A DNA stretch of 64,000 nucleotides from Flexistipes sinusarabici DSM 4947 (GTDB lineage: Bacteria > Chrysiogenota > Deferribacteres > Deferribacterales > Flexistipitaceae): the NCBI RefSeq assembly GCF_000218625.1, contig NC_015672.1, positions 806,001 through 870,000 on the forward strand, in the 5' to 3' direction. The first letter of the stretch is position 1. Each line of letters opens with the position of its first letter. Positions 15,775-24,077 of the stretch are shown in pieces. Below the pieces are notes generated by a model, which saw only the letters and a list, made by a program, of their open reading frames with translations, was not told the origin of the DNA and searched no databases. Both the position numbers and the translations under genes were made by a program.

Positions 15775-15837
15775 AAAATATTATATACTTAAAAAACATT
15801 TCTTTCAAAACCTTTAATGTTAACCTATATTAAAAAA

Positions 15838-17310
15838 CTGGCGTCACCCCATTTTATTATAAAAGATATTGTATGACATGTATTTAGAGTTGAGAAGTCC
15901 TCCAGGATCGTGTATAGTTATTTTCGAGAAAAAAGCAACAAATACAACGACCTGGAGGAATTTTATGATAAGTGAAACCGTGGAAAATGTGAAGGGAAAA
16001 ATTAGAAAAATTGTGCACGATCTCAACGAACATATTTCAAAGCCTCAGCAAAAATATTTACTGGAAATGATTCCGGGATGTTTTTCAACAGGCAGCTTAA
16101 ATCTTACATCCATATCGGGCTATCTGAGTGAAAAGACCAAAGTAAAACATACGCTAAAAAGGCTGCAAAGGAATACAGAGAACTATTCGTCCCTGCTTAA
16201 AATTTCAAATTTATATAATATTCACAGCAGTTATGAAGAAACGATAAAAGATGAGAGAGTACTAATATCAGTGGATGAGGGAGATCTGGTTCATGATTAT
16301 GGCAAGTCATTTGAACTCATATCGAAGGTTCGTGACGGCAGCAGCAAAAAGAAACGGATAAATAATGGTTATTTTCTGAATCATGCAGTTTGTTACAGTC
16401 TTTCCAGCAAAAGAGTGTTACCGCTTTATCTTGATATTCACAGTAGCATTTCCCCTGATTTCAAGAGTGCCAACAATGAGACAATAAAATTATTGGATAC
16501 AATAGAGAAAAAATTCAAAGATAAGGGTATTTTTGTAATGGACAGGGGCTATGATGCTGGAGTTATACTGGAATATCTTTATAAAAAGGGTCTGAGTTTT
16601 ATAATAAGAAGCGTTGGTAACCGTCATGTAACTCACAGAGGCAAGAACGTACCGGTTTCCAAGTTGTGCAAATCTGTCATAAACAAACGTTACAAAAAGA
16701 ATAGTTTTTCTTATGGTTATGCGAAATGTTATTATAAGGGGCGTCCTATGACGGTAATAAGTGCTAAGGGGGCAGAAAAGGATAATTATGTCTATCTTCT
16801 TTGCGAGGGTCATATAAGAAAGAGCAAGGAAGCCTTTTTCCGGGTGAAGAGTTATTTCAAAAGATGGAAGGTAGAAGAGAGTTTCAGATTTATGAAGCAG
16901 CAGTTGGGCATAGAGAGATGTCTTGTGAGGAAATTTGATTCTATAAAGACAATGCTTGGTATAGCTTCTTTTTGCTGGAATTTATTATCCCGGATAGAAT
17001 CAGACAGATTGTTAGCGGTGGAACTTGAGAGAATGTCGAGACGTGAGAAATATAACACAAAGAATAGGACAGTGTGCACATTTATGCATTACAGGATATC
17101 AGACGGTATCAGGAATATGTTATTGTCTTATAATAAGAGGCTTTTTAGATTTAGAGATAAAAAATATAAATCAGATATAGTGTATTATATGAAGATACCG
17201 TATTATTTAGAAAAACATAGGGAAAGAGAAATTATAGATGGTATTCCTGTTGTCAGAAGGAAAAAAAGTTTACTCGTGGCATAAGTCTGCGAAAAATGGG
17301 GTGACGCTAG
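15838..17310 (+). mobile_element. IS4-like insertion sequence (1473 bp) between birA and bioA
   Basis: The ends are CTGGCGTCACCCCATTTT and, in reverse complement, CTAGCGTCACCCCATTTT. A perfect 11-bp duplication, ATATTAAAAAA, flanks it (15827-15837 and 17311-17321), within the 10-13 bp usual for the IS4 family. It carries a single intact transposase. The right duplication ends 3 nt before the TTGACA of the bioA promoter region. A 332-bp deletion derivative lies at 39322-39653. Confidence 0.93.
15965..17284 (+). CDS. IS4-family-like DDE transposase
   Basis: The 439-residue protein starts with ATG after CTGGAGGAATTTT; an upstream in-frame ATG at 15869 lies close to the element end and lacks a site. 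Catalytic acidic residues are visible in LISVDEGDLVHDYG (D), FVMDRGYDAGVIL (D) and RWKVEESFRFMKQQLGIER (E, in the region equivalent to the YREK signature). The frame is complete, so the element is potentially autonomous and could mobilise the MITE at 39.3 kb in trans. It is related at a distance to the transposase at 61811-63076. Confidence 0.9.
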   Translation: MISETVENVKGKIRKIVHDLNEHISKPQQKYLLEMIPGCFSTGSLNLTSISGYLSEKTKVKHTLKRLQRNTENYSSLLKISNLYNIHSSYEETIKDERVLISVDEGDLVHDYGKSFELISKVRDGSSKKKRINNGYFLNHAVCYSLSSKRVLPLYLDIHSSISPDFKSANNETIKLLDTIEKKFKDKGIFVMDRGYDAGVILEYLYKKGLSFIIRSVGNRHVTHRGKNVPVSKLCKSVINKRYKKNSFSYGYAKCYYKGRPMTVISAKGAEKDNYVYLLCEGHIRKSKEAFFRVKSYFKRWKVEESFRFMKQQLGIERCLVRKFDSIKTMLGIASFCWNLLSRIESDRLLAVELERMSRREKYNTKNRTVCTFMHYRISDGIRNMLLSYNKRLFRFRDKKYKSDIVYYMKIPYYLEKHREREIIDGIPVVRRKKSLLVA

Positions 17311-17324
17311 ATATTAAAAAATGG

Positions 17325-17358
17325 TTGACAATTATTGATGATTGTAATAGTTGTCGAA
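17325..17358 (+). promoter_or_regulatory. Putative BirA operator/promoter of bioA
   Basis: TTGACAATTATT (17325-17336) and AATAGTTGTCGAA (17346-17358) are near-perfect inverted arms around a 9-bp centre. The left arm contains a TTGACA -35 hexamer. The right arm ends 1 bp before the likely bioA ATG. No good -10 at standard spacing is evident; TGTAAT at 17343-17348 is a candidate at too short a distance. The place next to birA and the dyad support a biotin-responsive operator; binding is inferred. Confidence 0.6.
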
Positions 17359-17359
17359 A

Positions 17360-18652
17360 ATGGAATTTGAAGATCTGATAAAAAATGACAAAAAGCTATT
17401 GCAGCATCCTTACGATTCATCCATTAGCCCTTCAGACACATTTCCCATAAAGAGAGCAGAGGGTGAATTCCTGTACCTTTATGATAACAAACCCCTTATT
17501 GATGGAATGTCATCATGGTGGTGCGTTATTCACGGATACAACAACAATTTTATAAATGACGCTTTAAAAAAGCAGATTGAACGAATGTCCCACATTATGT
17601 TCGGTGGTCTTACTCACGAGCCTGCGGTTAATCTGGCTGAAAATCTTAATGAAATCATTAAAGGCCGTTTCGATAAGTTCTTTTATTGCGATTCCGGTTC
17701 TGTTGCTGTTGAAGTTGCAGTGAAAATGGCATTTCAATACCAAATGGGCAAAGGGAACAAAAAAAGAAACAAAATATTGTCTTTTAAAGGTGCTTACCAT
17801 GGAGATACGTTCATGGCGATGTCTCTTTGTGACCCGGTAAATAGTATGCACAAAGACTTTGGCGGTGTCCTTCATAATAATATTTTTGCACCGAGACCAA
17901 AATCAGATTTTTTTGAAAAGTATAATAACGATCATTTGGAAACCGCCGCTTTGTTGGAAGAAAATGCTGAAAATATTGCGGCAGTCATAATAGAACCTGT
18001 TGTGCAGGGTGCCGGCGGTATGTGGTTTTACCATCCGGAATTTTTAAATAAAATCAAAAGTCTGTGTGATTATTACGATATCCTTTTGATATTTGATGAG
18101 ATTGCTACCGGCTTTGGAAGAACCGGCAAAATGTTTGCCTTTGAATATTCGAATATTACTCCCGATATAATTTGTCTTGGAAAAGCAATTACAGGGGGTT
18201 ATATGAGCTTTGCTGCAGTTGGCACTACTAAGAATATAATGGACAGAGTGTGCAGTCCGAAAGGTCCCGGTGCATTTATGCACGGGCCTACATTTATGGC
18301 TAATCCACTTGCCTGTGAGTGTGCCAATGCCAGTATTCGTTTGCTGAAACAAATGGAGCTTTCAAAAACATTATCCGGTATTCAGAAAATAATTTCGAAT
18401 TATTTCTCAGAAGCCTCCGAATTTCCATTTGTAAAGGATGTGCGTATTTTAGGTGGAATCGGAGTTATTGAGACCTTTGAAGATGTAAACATAAAAACAT
18501 TAACAGATAAATTTATCAAAAGAGGGGTGTGGGTGAGACCGTTTAAAAATCTTGTCTACATTATGCCTCCTTACATTATCTCTGAGAAATCATTAAAAAA
18601 GTTGTGCAAATCAGTTCTGGACGGATTATGGGAAGATTTTTCGAAAAAATAA
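17360..18652 (+). CDS. bioA: Adenosylmethionine-8-amino-7-oxononanoate aminotransferase
   Basis: The 430-residue PLP-dependent class III aminotransferase contains LIDGMSSWWCVIHGYNN, the glycine-rich YCDSGSVAVEVAVKMA, SFKGAYHGDTFMAMS, and the PLP Asp and Lys in LIFDEIATGFGRTGKMFAFE and LGKAITGGYMSFA. It converts KAPA to DAPA with S-adenosylmethionine as amino donor. I choose the ATG at 17360; a TTG at 17351 is the only alternative. Neither has a Shine-Dalgarno site, since the putative operator abuts the ATG, so the mRNA may be leaderless or nearly so. It heads the bioADBF(H)C operon. Confidence 0.94.
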   Translation: MEFEDLIKNDKKLLQHPYDSSISPSDTFPIKRAEGEFLYLYDNKPLIDGMSSWWCVIHGYNNNFINDALKKQIERMSHIMFGGLTHEPAVNLAENLNEIIKGRFDKFFYCDSGSVAVEVAVKMAFQYQMGKGNKKRNKILSFKGAYHGDTFMAMSLCDPVNSMHKDFGGVLHNNIFAPRPKSDFFEKYNNDHLETAALLEENAENIAAVIIEPVVQGAGGMWFYHPEFLNKIKSLCDYYDILLIFDEIATGFGRTGKMFAFEYSNITPDIICLGKAITGGYMSFAAVGTTKNIMDRVCSPKGPGAFMHGPTFMANPLACECANASIRLLKQMELSKTLSGIQKIISNYFSEASEFPFVKDVRILGGIGVIETFEDVNIKTLTDKFIKRGVWVRPFKNLVYIMPPYIISEKSLKKLCKSVLDGLWEDFSKK

Positions 18653-19266
18653 TAAATTCCTCAGATGGATTTTTCATAACAGCTACCGGAACAAGTGTTG
18701 GCAAAACATATATTTCCGCACTTCTTTTGAAATATACCGGAGGCTTATATTTAAAGCCGGTTCAGACCGGAACAAAAGACAGCGATACTGTAAAAAAGTT
18801 GTCAAAATTAAACAAATACCATTTTTCTGAAGAGATTTACCACTTTTCTAATGCTGTAGCACCCAACATAGCTGCAGAAAGGAATAATGATGTAATAGAA
18901 ATAGATAAAATTGCTCTACCGAATTTAAATGAACATAAATTTTTAATAATAGAAGGTGCCGGTGGTATATACGCACCATTATCCAATAACTATTTTATGA
19001 TCGATCTTATAAAAAAATTTTCTCTTCCTGCTATTATAGTTGCAGAAGATATTCTCGGTACACTGAACCATACTATCATGACTTATAAAGCATTAACACA
19101 AAACAGGTGCAAAGTTGCATTTATTGTACTTAATAAATATTCCCCAGAAAGTTATAACTTCAGATGTTTAAGTGAAATCATAAAGATACCTGTACTAAGG
19201 GTTCCGTATTACAAAAACTTTCCGGGCATACATAAAATAAGGGAGATAATAAATGAATCAATTTGA
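18628..19266 (+). CDS. bioD: Dethiobiotin synthetase
   Basis: The P-loop is FFITATGTSVGKTYISALLL near the N-terminus. Further support comes from LYLKPVQTGTKDSD and the IIEGAGGIYAPLSNNY segment. The enzyme forms dethiobiotin from DAPA, CO2 and ATP. The ATG at 18628 overlaps the end of bioA by 25 nt; a GTG at 18604 is possible but would add eight residues of no family similarity. The stop overlaps the bioB start by 14 nt, indicating translational coupling. The protein (212 residues) is of usual size. Confidence 0.92.
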   Translation: MGRFFEKIINSSDGFFITATGTSVGKTYISALLLKYTGGLYLKPVQTGTKDSDTVKKLSKLNKYHFSEEIYHFSNAVAPNIAAERNNDVIEIDKIALPNLNEHKFLIIEGAGGIYAPLSNNYFMIDLIKKFSLPAIIVAEDILGTLNHTIMTYKALTQNRCKVAFIVLNKYSPESYNFRCLSEIIKIPVLRVPYYKNFPGIHKIREIINESI

Positions 19267-20212
19267 GTTGCTGGCGGATAAAATTTTAAAAAATAAAACT
19301 CCTAAAGATGAAGAATTACTATCAATTTTGGAAACGGATGATTTAGAGGATTTATTAAAAGTTTCGGTTAAAATTAGAAAACATTTTTTCGGCAATACAG
19401 TACATCTTTGCAGTATTCTAAATACCAAATCCGGCATGTGTGGTGAAGACTGCAAATTTTGCGCTCAATCTAAGCATTATAACGTTGATATTGTAAAACA
19501 TCCTTTTGTGAAGGAAGAGAAAATTAATGACTTTATTGATAAAAATGAAAACACGAATCTTCACAGGCTTTGTTTTGTTACTTCCGGCAAAAAACTTGTT
19601 AGAAAAGAAGTAAACAAACTGTCTGAGCTTATAAGAGATAGCTTCACAAGTAAAAAATTTTGTGCTTCAGTGGGGGTTCTAAGTGAAGAGGAGCTGAAGA
19701 TTTTAAAAGAAGCAGGTGTCTCAAGATACCATCACAATCTGGAAACTTCCAGAAGCTTTTACGATAAAATATGTACAACCCATAGTTATAATGAAAGAGT
19801 GAAAACTGTTAAAAAAGCCAAAGAAATAGGTTTCAGTGTTTGCTGTGGAGGGATTTTCGGAATGGGAGAATCTGATGAAGATATTCTGGAACTTGCATCT
19901 ACTCTTAAAGAGCTTGATGTAGACTCGATACCTATTAACTTTCTTAATTCTATAAAAGGAACACCTTTTGAAAAGTATAATTTTCTCACGCCAGAAAAAT
20001 GTCTGAAGATCATAGTTTTTTTCAGATTTTACTTCCCTGATAAAGAGGTTCTTGTTTGTGCCGGAAGAATTGAAAACATAAAGCATTTACATGAAAAAGT
20101 TTTTGACGCCGGTGCCAGCGGAATTATGACAGGGGATTATCTCACAAGAAAAGGAAGAACTTATAGACAAGATTTACAAATGATAGAAAAGATAGGTTAT
20201 TCGGTATTATGA
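19253..20212 (+). CDS. bioB: Biotin synthase (radical SAM)
   Basis: The 319-residue protein carries the radical SAM triad in SGMCGEDCKFCAQSKHY (CxxxCxxC) and the auxiliary [2Fe-2S] ligands around LHRLCFVTSG and RYHHNLETS. IPINFLNSIKGTPFE is also diagnostic. It inserts sulfur into dethiobiotin to close the thiophane ring. It overlaps bioD upstream and bioF downstream (ATGA type, 4 nt). All key Cys are present. Confidence 0.95.
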   Translation: MNQFELLADKILKNKTPKDEELLSILETDDLEDLLKVSVKIRKHFFGNTVHLCSILNTKSGMCGEDCKFCAQSKHYNVDIVKHPFVKEEKINDFIDKNENTNLHRLCFVTSGKKLVRKEVNKLSELIRDSFTSKKFCASVGVLSEEELKILKEAGVSRYHHNLETSRSFYDKICTTHSYNERVKTVKKAKEIGFSVCCGGIFGMGESDEDILELASTLKELDVDSIPINFLNSIKGTPFEKYNFLTPEKCLKIIVFFRFYFPDKEVLVCAGRIENIKHLHEKVFDAGASGIMTGDYLTRKGRTYRQDLQMIEKIGYSVL

Positions 20213-21360
20213 CAGTGTATTCTCAAATTTCAGATGAACTGAAACAGATAAAATCGAATGGGCTTTACAGAAAGATACCAGCTATTGCTAAAACAGCTAA
20301 CAAATTTATTGAGATCAATGGCAGTGTAAAACTTAATTGTGCCAGCAATGACTATCTGGGGCTTTCGCACAACAGTCAGGTAAAAGAAGCCTCTATAAAA
20401 GCTATAGAAACATATGGCAACTCATCTGGAAGTTCCAGGGTAGTGTGCGGCAATTATGACTTATTCGATAAGCTTGAGCAGGAAATGGCAAAATTTAAGA
20501 ATTGTGAGTCCTGCCTTGTTGTCAATACCGGATTCATGGCTAATCTGCTGATAATTAGCACTCTGGCCTGTCCTGACAGTATTATATTTACAGATAAGTT
20601 AAACCACGCGAGCATATATGACGGAATTAAATTAAGCGGAGCCAAAATGCTGAGGTACAAGCACAATGATATTGACCATTTAAAAATATTGCTCAAAAAA
20701 TATGCAGAACACTCGAAAAAAATTTTAGTAACCGATACATTATTCAGCATGGACGGAGATAAAGCAAAACTTAAAGAATTATCAGATTTGAAATACAAAT
20801 ATAACTTTCTATTGATGGTCGATGAAGCTCATGCTACCGGCATATTCGGTAAAGGCAAAGGTCTGGTTCATGAAGAAGGAGTTGAAAGGGATATCGATAT
20901 AAATATGGGGACTTTCAGCAAGGCACTGGGAGGTTTTGGTGCTTATGTCTGTGCTGATAAAACGATTATTGAATATCTTGTCAATAAAGGTAGAGGTTTG
21001 ATTTTTACCACATCTCTGCCACCTGCTGTAATCGGTGGAAATTTAAAATCTTTAGAAATTGTAAGTCAACAACATGAAAAATACGGAAAAAAATTATTAG
21101 ATCACTGCAGTATTTTTAAAGATCTTCTGACAAAGGAGAATATTGATTGTGGAGAAACCGAAAGCCAAATATTTCCTATTGTTTTTAAAAATAACAACTC
21201 AGTTATGGAAGCACAAAGAAGACTCTTAAAATCAGGCATATATGCAGCACTTGCCAGAAGACCTTCTGTGCCCACTCCAAGGTTGAGAATCAGTTTAAGA
21301 GCAGATTTTACAAAGGAGGATCTTGTTAAAATAGTAAGATGTCTGAAACAAATAATTTAA
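20209..21360 (+). CDS. bioF: 8-amino-7-oxononanoate synthase
   Basis: The 383-residue PLP enzyme contains NCASNDYLGLSHNSQV, YGNSSGSSRVVCGNYDL, FTDKLNHASIYDGIKLSG, LLMVDEAHATGIFGKGKG and the PLP Lys in DINMGTFSKALGGFGAY. It condenses pimeloyl-ACP (or CoA) with alanine to give KAPA. The start overlaps the bioB stop, and the 3' end overlaps the downstream esterase gene by 22 nt. Confidence 0.95.
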   Translation: MTVYSQISDELKQIKSNGLYRKIPAIAKTANKFIEINGSVKLNCASNDYLGLSHNSQVKEASIKAIETYGNSSGSSRVVCGNYDLFDKLEQEMAKFKNCESCLVVNTGFMANLLIISTLACPDSIIFTDKLNHASIYDGIKLSGAKMLRYKHNDIDHLKILLKKYAEHSKKILVTDTLFSMDGDKAKLKELSDLKYKYNFLLMVDEAHATGIFGKGKGLVHEEGVERDIDINMGTFSKALGGFGAYVCADKTIIEYLVNKGRGLIFTTSLPPAVIGGNLKSLEIVSQQHEKYGKKLLDHCSIFKDLLTKENIDCGETESQIFPIVFKNNNSVMEAQRRLLKSGIYAALARRPSVPTPRLRISLRADFTKEDLVKIVRCLKQII

Positions 21361-21941
21361 ATAATATTTTTATCTCCGGCTGGGGAGGTTATAAAGAACT
21401 TTTGCCAAGCCTTGCTGAAAAAACTAATTTTTATGTGCCGTTTATCGACCCTCCGGAAATAATAAAAGACAGTATAAAAAGAGGTGGAAAAACACTTATG
21501 GGGTGGTCAACAGGTGCACATATTATTTCAAAAGATATTCCTGAAAACACAGATAAATGGGAAAATATTGTGTTAATAGCACCTTTTTCAGACTTCACTA
21601 AATCTTTCGGGACAAAAATACTGGATGCCATGATTAAAGGTCTTCATTATAATTTTTACAAAACAATGAATCTTTTTTATCAGAGATGCGGGATAAAAAA
21701 GCAAATTGATGCAAAAGAGAATGATGCTAGTAAATTAATAACAGGGCTCGAATTTCTTAAGACTTCCAGATTGGTCAAAAACAGCAATACTGGTAAAATT
21801 ACAGTTATATATGGTACTAATGATCAAATAGTCAAAAAAAAGGAAATCCTTTATCTGCTGAAAATATTTAATAATTCTCATTTTACTGAAGTGGATCAAC
21901 CCCATTTTATAAATGAGAATATTTTATCAGAATTTTTATGA
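21339..21941 (+). CDS. Probable pimeloyl-ACP methyl ester esterase (BioH/BioG-like alpha/beta hydrolase)
   Basis: The 200-residue hydrolase has the nucleophile elbow LMGWSTGAHI (Gly-Trp-Ser-Thr-Gly), a likely catalytic Asp in IYGTNDQIV and a His in VDQPHFINEN. Its position between bioF and bioC in a tightly overlapped operon matches BioH, BioG or BioK type enzymes. These remove the methyl group added by BioC once the pimeloyl chain is built on ACP. Length and the GWS motif are closest to the BioG/BioH group, but I cannot name the subtype, so no symbol is given. Confidence 0.8.
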   Translation: MSETNNLNNIFISGWGGYKELLPSLAEKTNFYVPFIDPPEIIKDSIKRGGKTLMGWSTGAHIISKDIPENTDKWENIVLIAPFSDFTKSFGTKILDAMIKGLHYNFYKTMNLFYQRCGIKKQIDAKENDASKLITGLEFLKTSRLVKNSNTGKITVIYGTNDQIVKKKEILYLLKIFNNSHFTEVDQPHFINENILSEFL

Positions 21942-22687
21942 GTATGTTGACAAATAATTTTGATAAAAGGGCAAAACACTACAAAAAATATGCCCGTATC
22001 CAGAAAATTGCAGCCGAAAATCTTGTGAACATATTAAAAGATTCAGGAGAAAAAGATTTAAAAGGAACGCTGGAACTGGGTGCCGGCAGCGGTATTTTTA
22101 CTGATCTTATAAAAACTAATTTTGACTATGAAAATATATTCTGCGTCGATCTTGCCTGTAATTTTCTGAAGCTCAACAGAGAATCAGAAAAAGTACAGTG
22201 CAATATATTAAAACTTCCATTCAAAAAACAATCATTTAGCACTGTACTCTCGTCTTCGGTTGTCCAGTGGATCAATAATTTTGATGAGCTTTTAAAAGAG
22301 ATAAATTATGTCGGCAAAAACAATTTCAGAGCAGCATTCAGTATTTTCCTGAAAGGTACTTTTTATGAAATGGATAAGGTAAGCAAGATGACAGGGTTCG
22401 GTAATGTTTTAAAGATGAAAGAAAGTAGTTATTATCTTGAAAATTTTTATAAAAATGGTTTCGTTGTGGATTTTTTTTATGAAGAAAAGTACACCCACTT
22501 TTTTGATTCCGTCAGAGATTTTTTAAACAATCACAAGCACACAGGGGCAACGATCAAAGCGAAAAGAACTGTAAACAAAGGTGACTACAACTCATTTATA
22601 AAATATTATGAGAGCCTTTTTTCATTAAAAAACAAAATCCCTGCTTCTTATAATGTGGGTTATTTTGTAGTGAGCAAAGCTTCATAA
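21938..22687 (+). CDS. bioC: Malonyl-ACP O-methyltransferase
   Basis: The 249-residue class I SAM methyltransferase starts by overlapping the previous stop (ATGA). It begins with NNFDKRAKHYKKYARIQKIA, typical of BioC. Motif I is GTLELGAGSGIFTDLI, followed by the acidic FCVDLACNF and the FSTVLSSSVVQWINN segment. It methylates the malonyl-ACP carboxyl, priming fatty-acid synthase for pimelate production. A start at the second ATG (21944) is equally possible. It is the last gene of the operon. Confidence 0.9.
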   Translation: MSMLTNNFDKRAKHYKKYARIQKIAAENLVNILKDSGEKDLKGTLELGAGSGIFTDLIKTNFDYENIFCVDLACNFLKLNRESEKVQCNILKLPFKKQSFSTVLSSSVVQWINNFDELLKEINYVGKNNFRAAFSIFLKGTFYEMDKVSKMTGFGNVLKMKESSYYLENFYKNGFVVDFFYEEKYTHFFDSVRDFLNNHKHTGATIKAKRTVNKGDYNSFIKYYESLFSLKNKIPASYNVGYFVVSKAS

Positions 22688-22710
22688 ATAGGTTAAGACC
22701 TTTTCAAAGG

Positions 22711-22738
22711 TCCCCCTCCTATCAAAGAGTTAGGAGGG
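22711..22738. repeat. CCTCCTATCAAAGAGTTAGGAGG hairpin-type repeat (arms CCTCCTA/TAGGAGG)
   Basis: A 7-bp stem encloses TCAAAGAGT. A related sequence in reverse, with the core ACTCTTTGATAGAAGGGGGA, lies at about 60889-60917. It follows bioC by 24 nt and may act as its transcript end, though no T-run follows. Confidence 0.5.
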
Positions 22739-22971
22739 CATACATTACAGCTGGCGGACTATCCGGCAAAACTTTCCAATCTTATGAGAAAAACAGTTTC
22801 CATAAATACGAAGGAAAGTACAAGGATAATGCTCAGGGTGGTTTCTAAGCCTGAAGAATATCAGAAGTCAATTTGATGTGTTCCACATATTTACCAGCCC
22901 TTGCTGGTGCTAATAGTGCCCTGGTTTATTCAAGTAAAATTTTACGAAATAAAAAAATCTGTGGTGAATAA
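22735..22971 (+). pseudogene. C-terminal fragment of IS1634-like transposase, interrupted by a REP hairpin
   Basis: Read in one frame it gives KLSNLMRKTVSINTKESTR and later VSKPEEYQKSI, then a REP unit, then YSSKILRNKK. This matches the tail of the IS1634-like element at 44.3 kb (KLSNHMRMTVSMNTEENAR, SKTEEHQKSI, YSSKILRNKK). Only the last 60 or so codons remain. No other part of the element is seen around it. Beyond it, 22972-23107 is AT-rich with a short match to the repeat at 12079. Confidence 0.8.
22874..22912. repeat. REP-like hairpin, copy D (inside transposase relic)
   Basis: GATGTGTTCCACATATTTAC then CAGCCCTTGCTGGTGCT. Comparison with the full-length element at 44.3 kb shows the relic is continuous on either side (CAATTT before, ATA-GGCC-like after), so this is a clean insertion of about 38 bp. 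It nearly equals copy E at 39541 in reverse. Confidence 0.85.
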
Positions 22972-23107
22972 TTTTAAACCCACATCTAAATATACGAATA
23001 ATTTATGCAAAATTTCGACAGACTTGTGTTAAGTGCTCGGTTGGTAGGGGATATTTATTCAAAAGTCGCAGTTTTTTCAGGTTTTTTGAAGACAGGGTTT
23101 TAATATA

Positions 23108-23136
23108 TTGACATAGTTTCAGACATAATATATATG
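23108..23136 (+). promoter_or_regulatory. Promoter of rlmH gene group
   Basis: TTGACA (23108-23113), a 17-bp spacer and TATATG (23131-23136) lie 67 bp before the rlmH start. Predicted from consensus only. Confidence 0.55.
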
Positions 23137-23202
23137 TAAGCCCACTTGTGTACCGGCTTGATTTTTGTGATTTTAAACAGCCGGAAATATTGGACAGTGT
23201 TG

Positions 23203-23667
23203 ATGAAAATTCGTGTAATACTTGTTTCAAAGTTCAGAGATAAAAGTTATGAAAATATTGTTAACGAGTATATAAAAAGAATTTCTGGTTTTGGAGAAGC
23301 GGAGCTCATTGAGTTGCCGGATAGCAAAATTGGCAGTTTAGATAATGACGGTACTATGTCAGAGCGGGGTGTTGAAAAAATCTTAAAACAGACGGAAAAT
23401 CATTATCTGATTTCATTGGATCTTACTGGAAAGCACTTTTCCAGTGAAAACTTTGCCTCGTGGTTCAAAGAACGCGTTGAATTACACAGGAAGCTGGCTT
23501 TTTTAATAGGACCGTCAGGGGGGTTGTCAAAAAGCTTGACAGAAAAGTCTAATGAATTAATTTCCTTGTCAAAGCTGACATTTGCCCATAAAATTGCTGC
23601 GGTTGTTTTGTTTGAGCAAATTTACAGGGCTATTTGTATAAATACGAACCATCCATACCATAAGTAG
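23203..23667 (+). CDS. rlmH: 23S rRNA (pseudouridine1915-N3)-methyltransferase
   Basis: The 154-residue SPOUT-class methyltransferase has the family length (155 in E. coli). It begins MKIRVILVSK and shows YLISLDLTGKHFSSENFASW, LAFLIGPSGGLS and a C-terminal FEQIYRAICINTNHPYHK, which is highly conserved in RlmH. It methylates pseudouridine 1915 in helix 69 of 23S rRNA. The ATG at 23203 is chosen to match the family N-terminus. It is followed 10 nt later by a dksA-type gene. Confidence 0.94.
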   Translation: MKIRVILVSKFRDKSYENIVNEYIKRISGFGEAELIELPDSKIGSLDNDGTMSERGVEKILKQTENHYLISLDLTGKHFSSENFASWFKERVELHRKLAFLIGPSGGLSKSLTEKSNELISLSKLTFAHKIAAVVLFEQIYRAICINTNHPYHK

Positions 23668-23677
23668 GAGGACTTTT

Positions 23678-24040
23678 ATGGAAGACGCAAAACTCCAGTA
23701 CTTTAAAACGAAATTGCAGGAGCTGCGCAAGCAACTACTGGAAGATTTAAAAAGCAGATATGATGAAGCAATAAATATAGGTAAGGATTCGGGTAAAGAT
23801 TCTGCTGACGAAGCTTACAATATTTACAGCAGAAATTTGATGCTTGGCAGAGTGGAAACGGATGCGCTGAAACTCAGACTGGTAGAACAGGCAATAAGCA
23901 GAATCAAAGACGGCAGCTACGGTGTGTGCCTGGAGTGTGGTGAAGATATTGAAGAAAAAAGGCTGGAATATGTTCCTTTTGCCAGGTACTGCACTGAGTG
24001 TAAAAGCGAGCTTGAAAAAAAAGGTGTAATAAAAATGTAA
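23678..24040 (+). CDS. DksA/TraR-family zinc-finger protein
   Basis: The 120-residue protein starts after AGTAGGAGGACTTTT. An N-terminal coiled coil (about residues 5-75) is followed by the C4 zinc finger CLECG...YCTEC. The order and spacing match DksA/TraR proteins, which reach into the RNA polymerase secondary channel and tune promoters, often with ppGpp. At the coiled-coil tip DSGKDSADEA contains acidic residues, as in DksA. Small family members of this type are also seen as sporulation or general stress regulators, so the specific role is open. Confidence 0.85.
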   Translation: MEDAKLQYFKTKLQELRKQLLEDLKSRYDEAINIGKDSGKDSADEAYNIYSRNLMLGRVETDALKLRLVEQAISRIKDGSYGVCLECGEDIEEKRLEYVPFARYCTECKSELEKKGVIKM

Positions 24041-24077
24041 CCTTAATCCTTATTTATAATACAAAGGAAGGTTCTTT

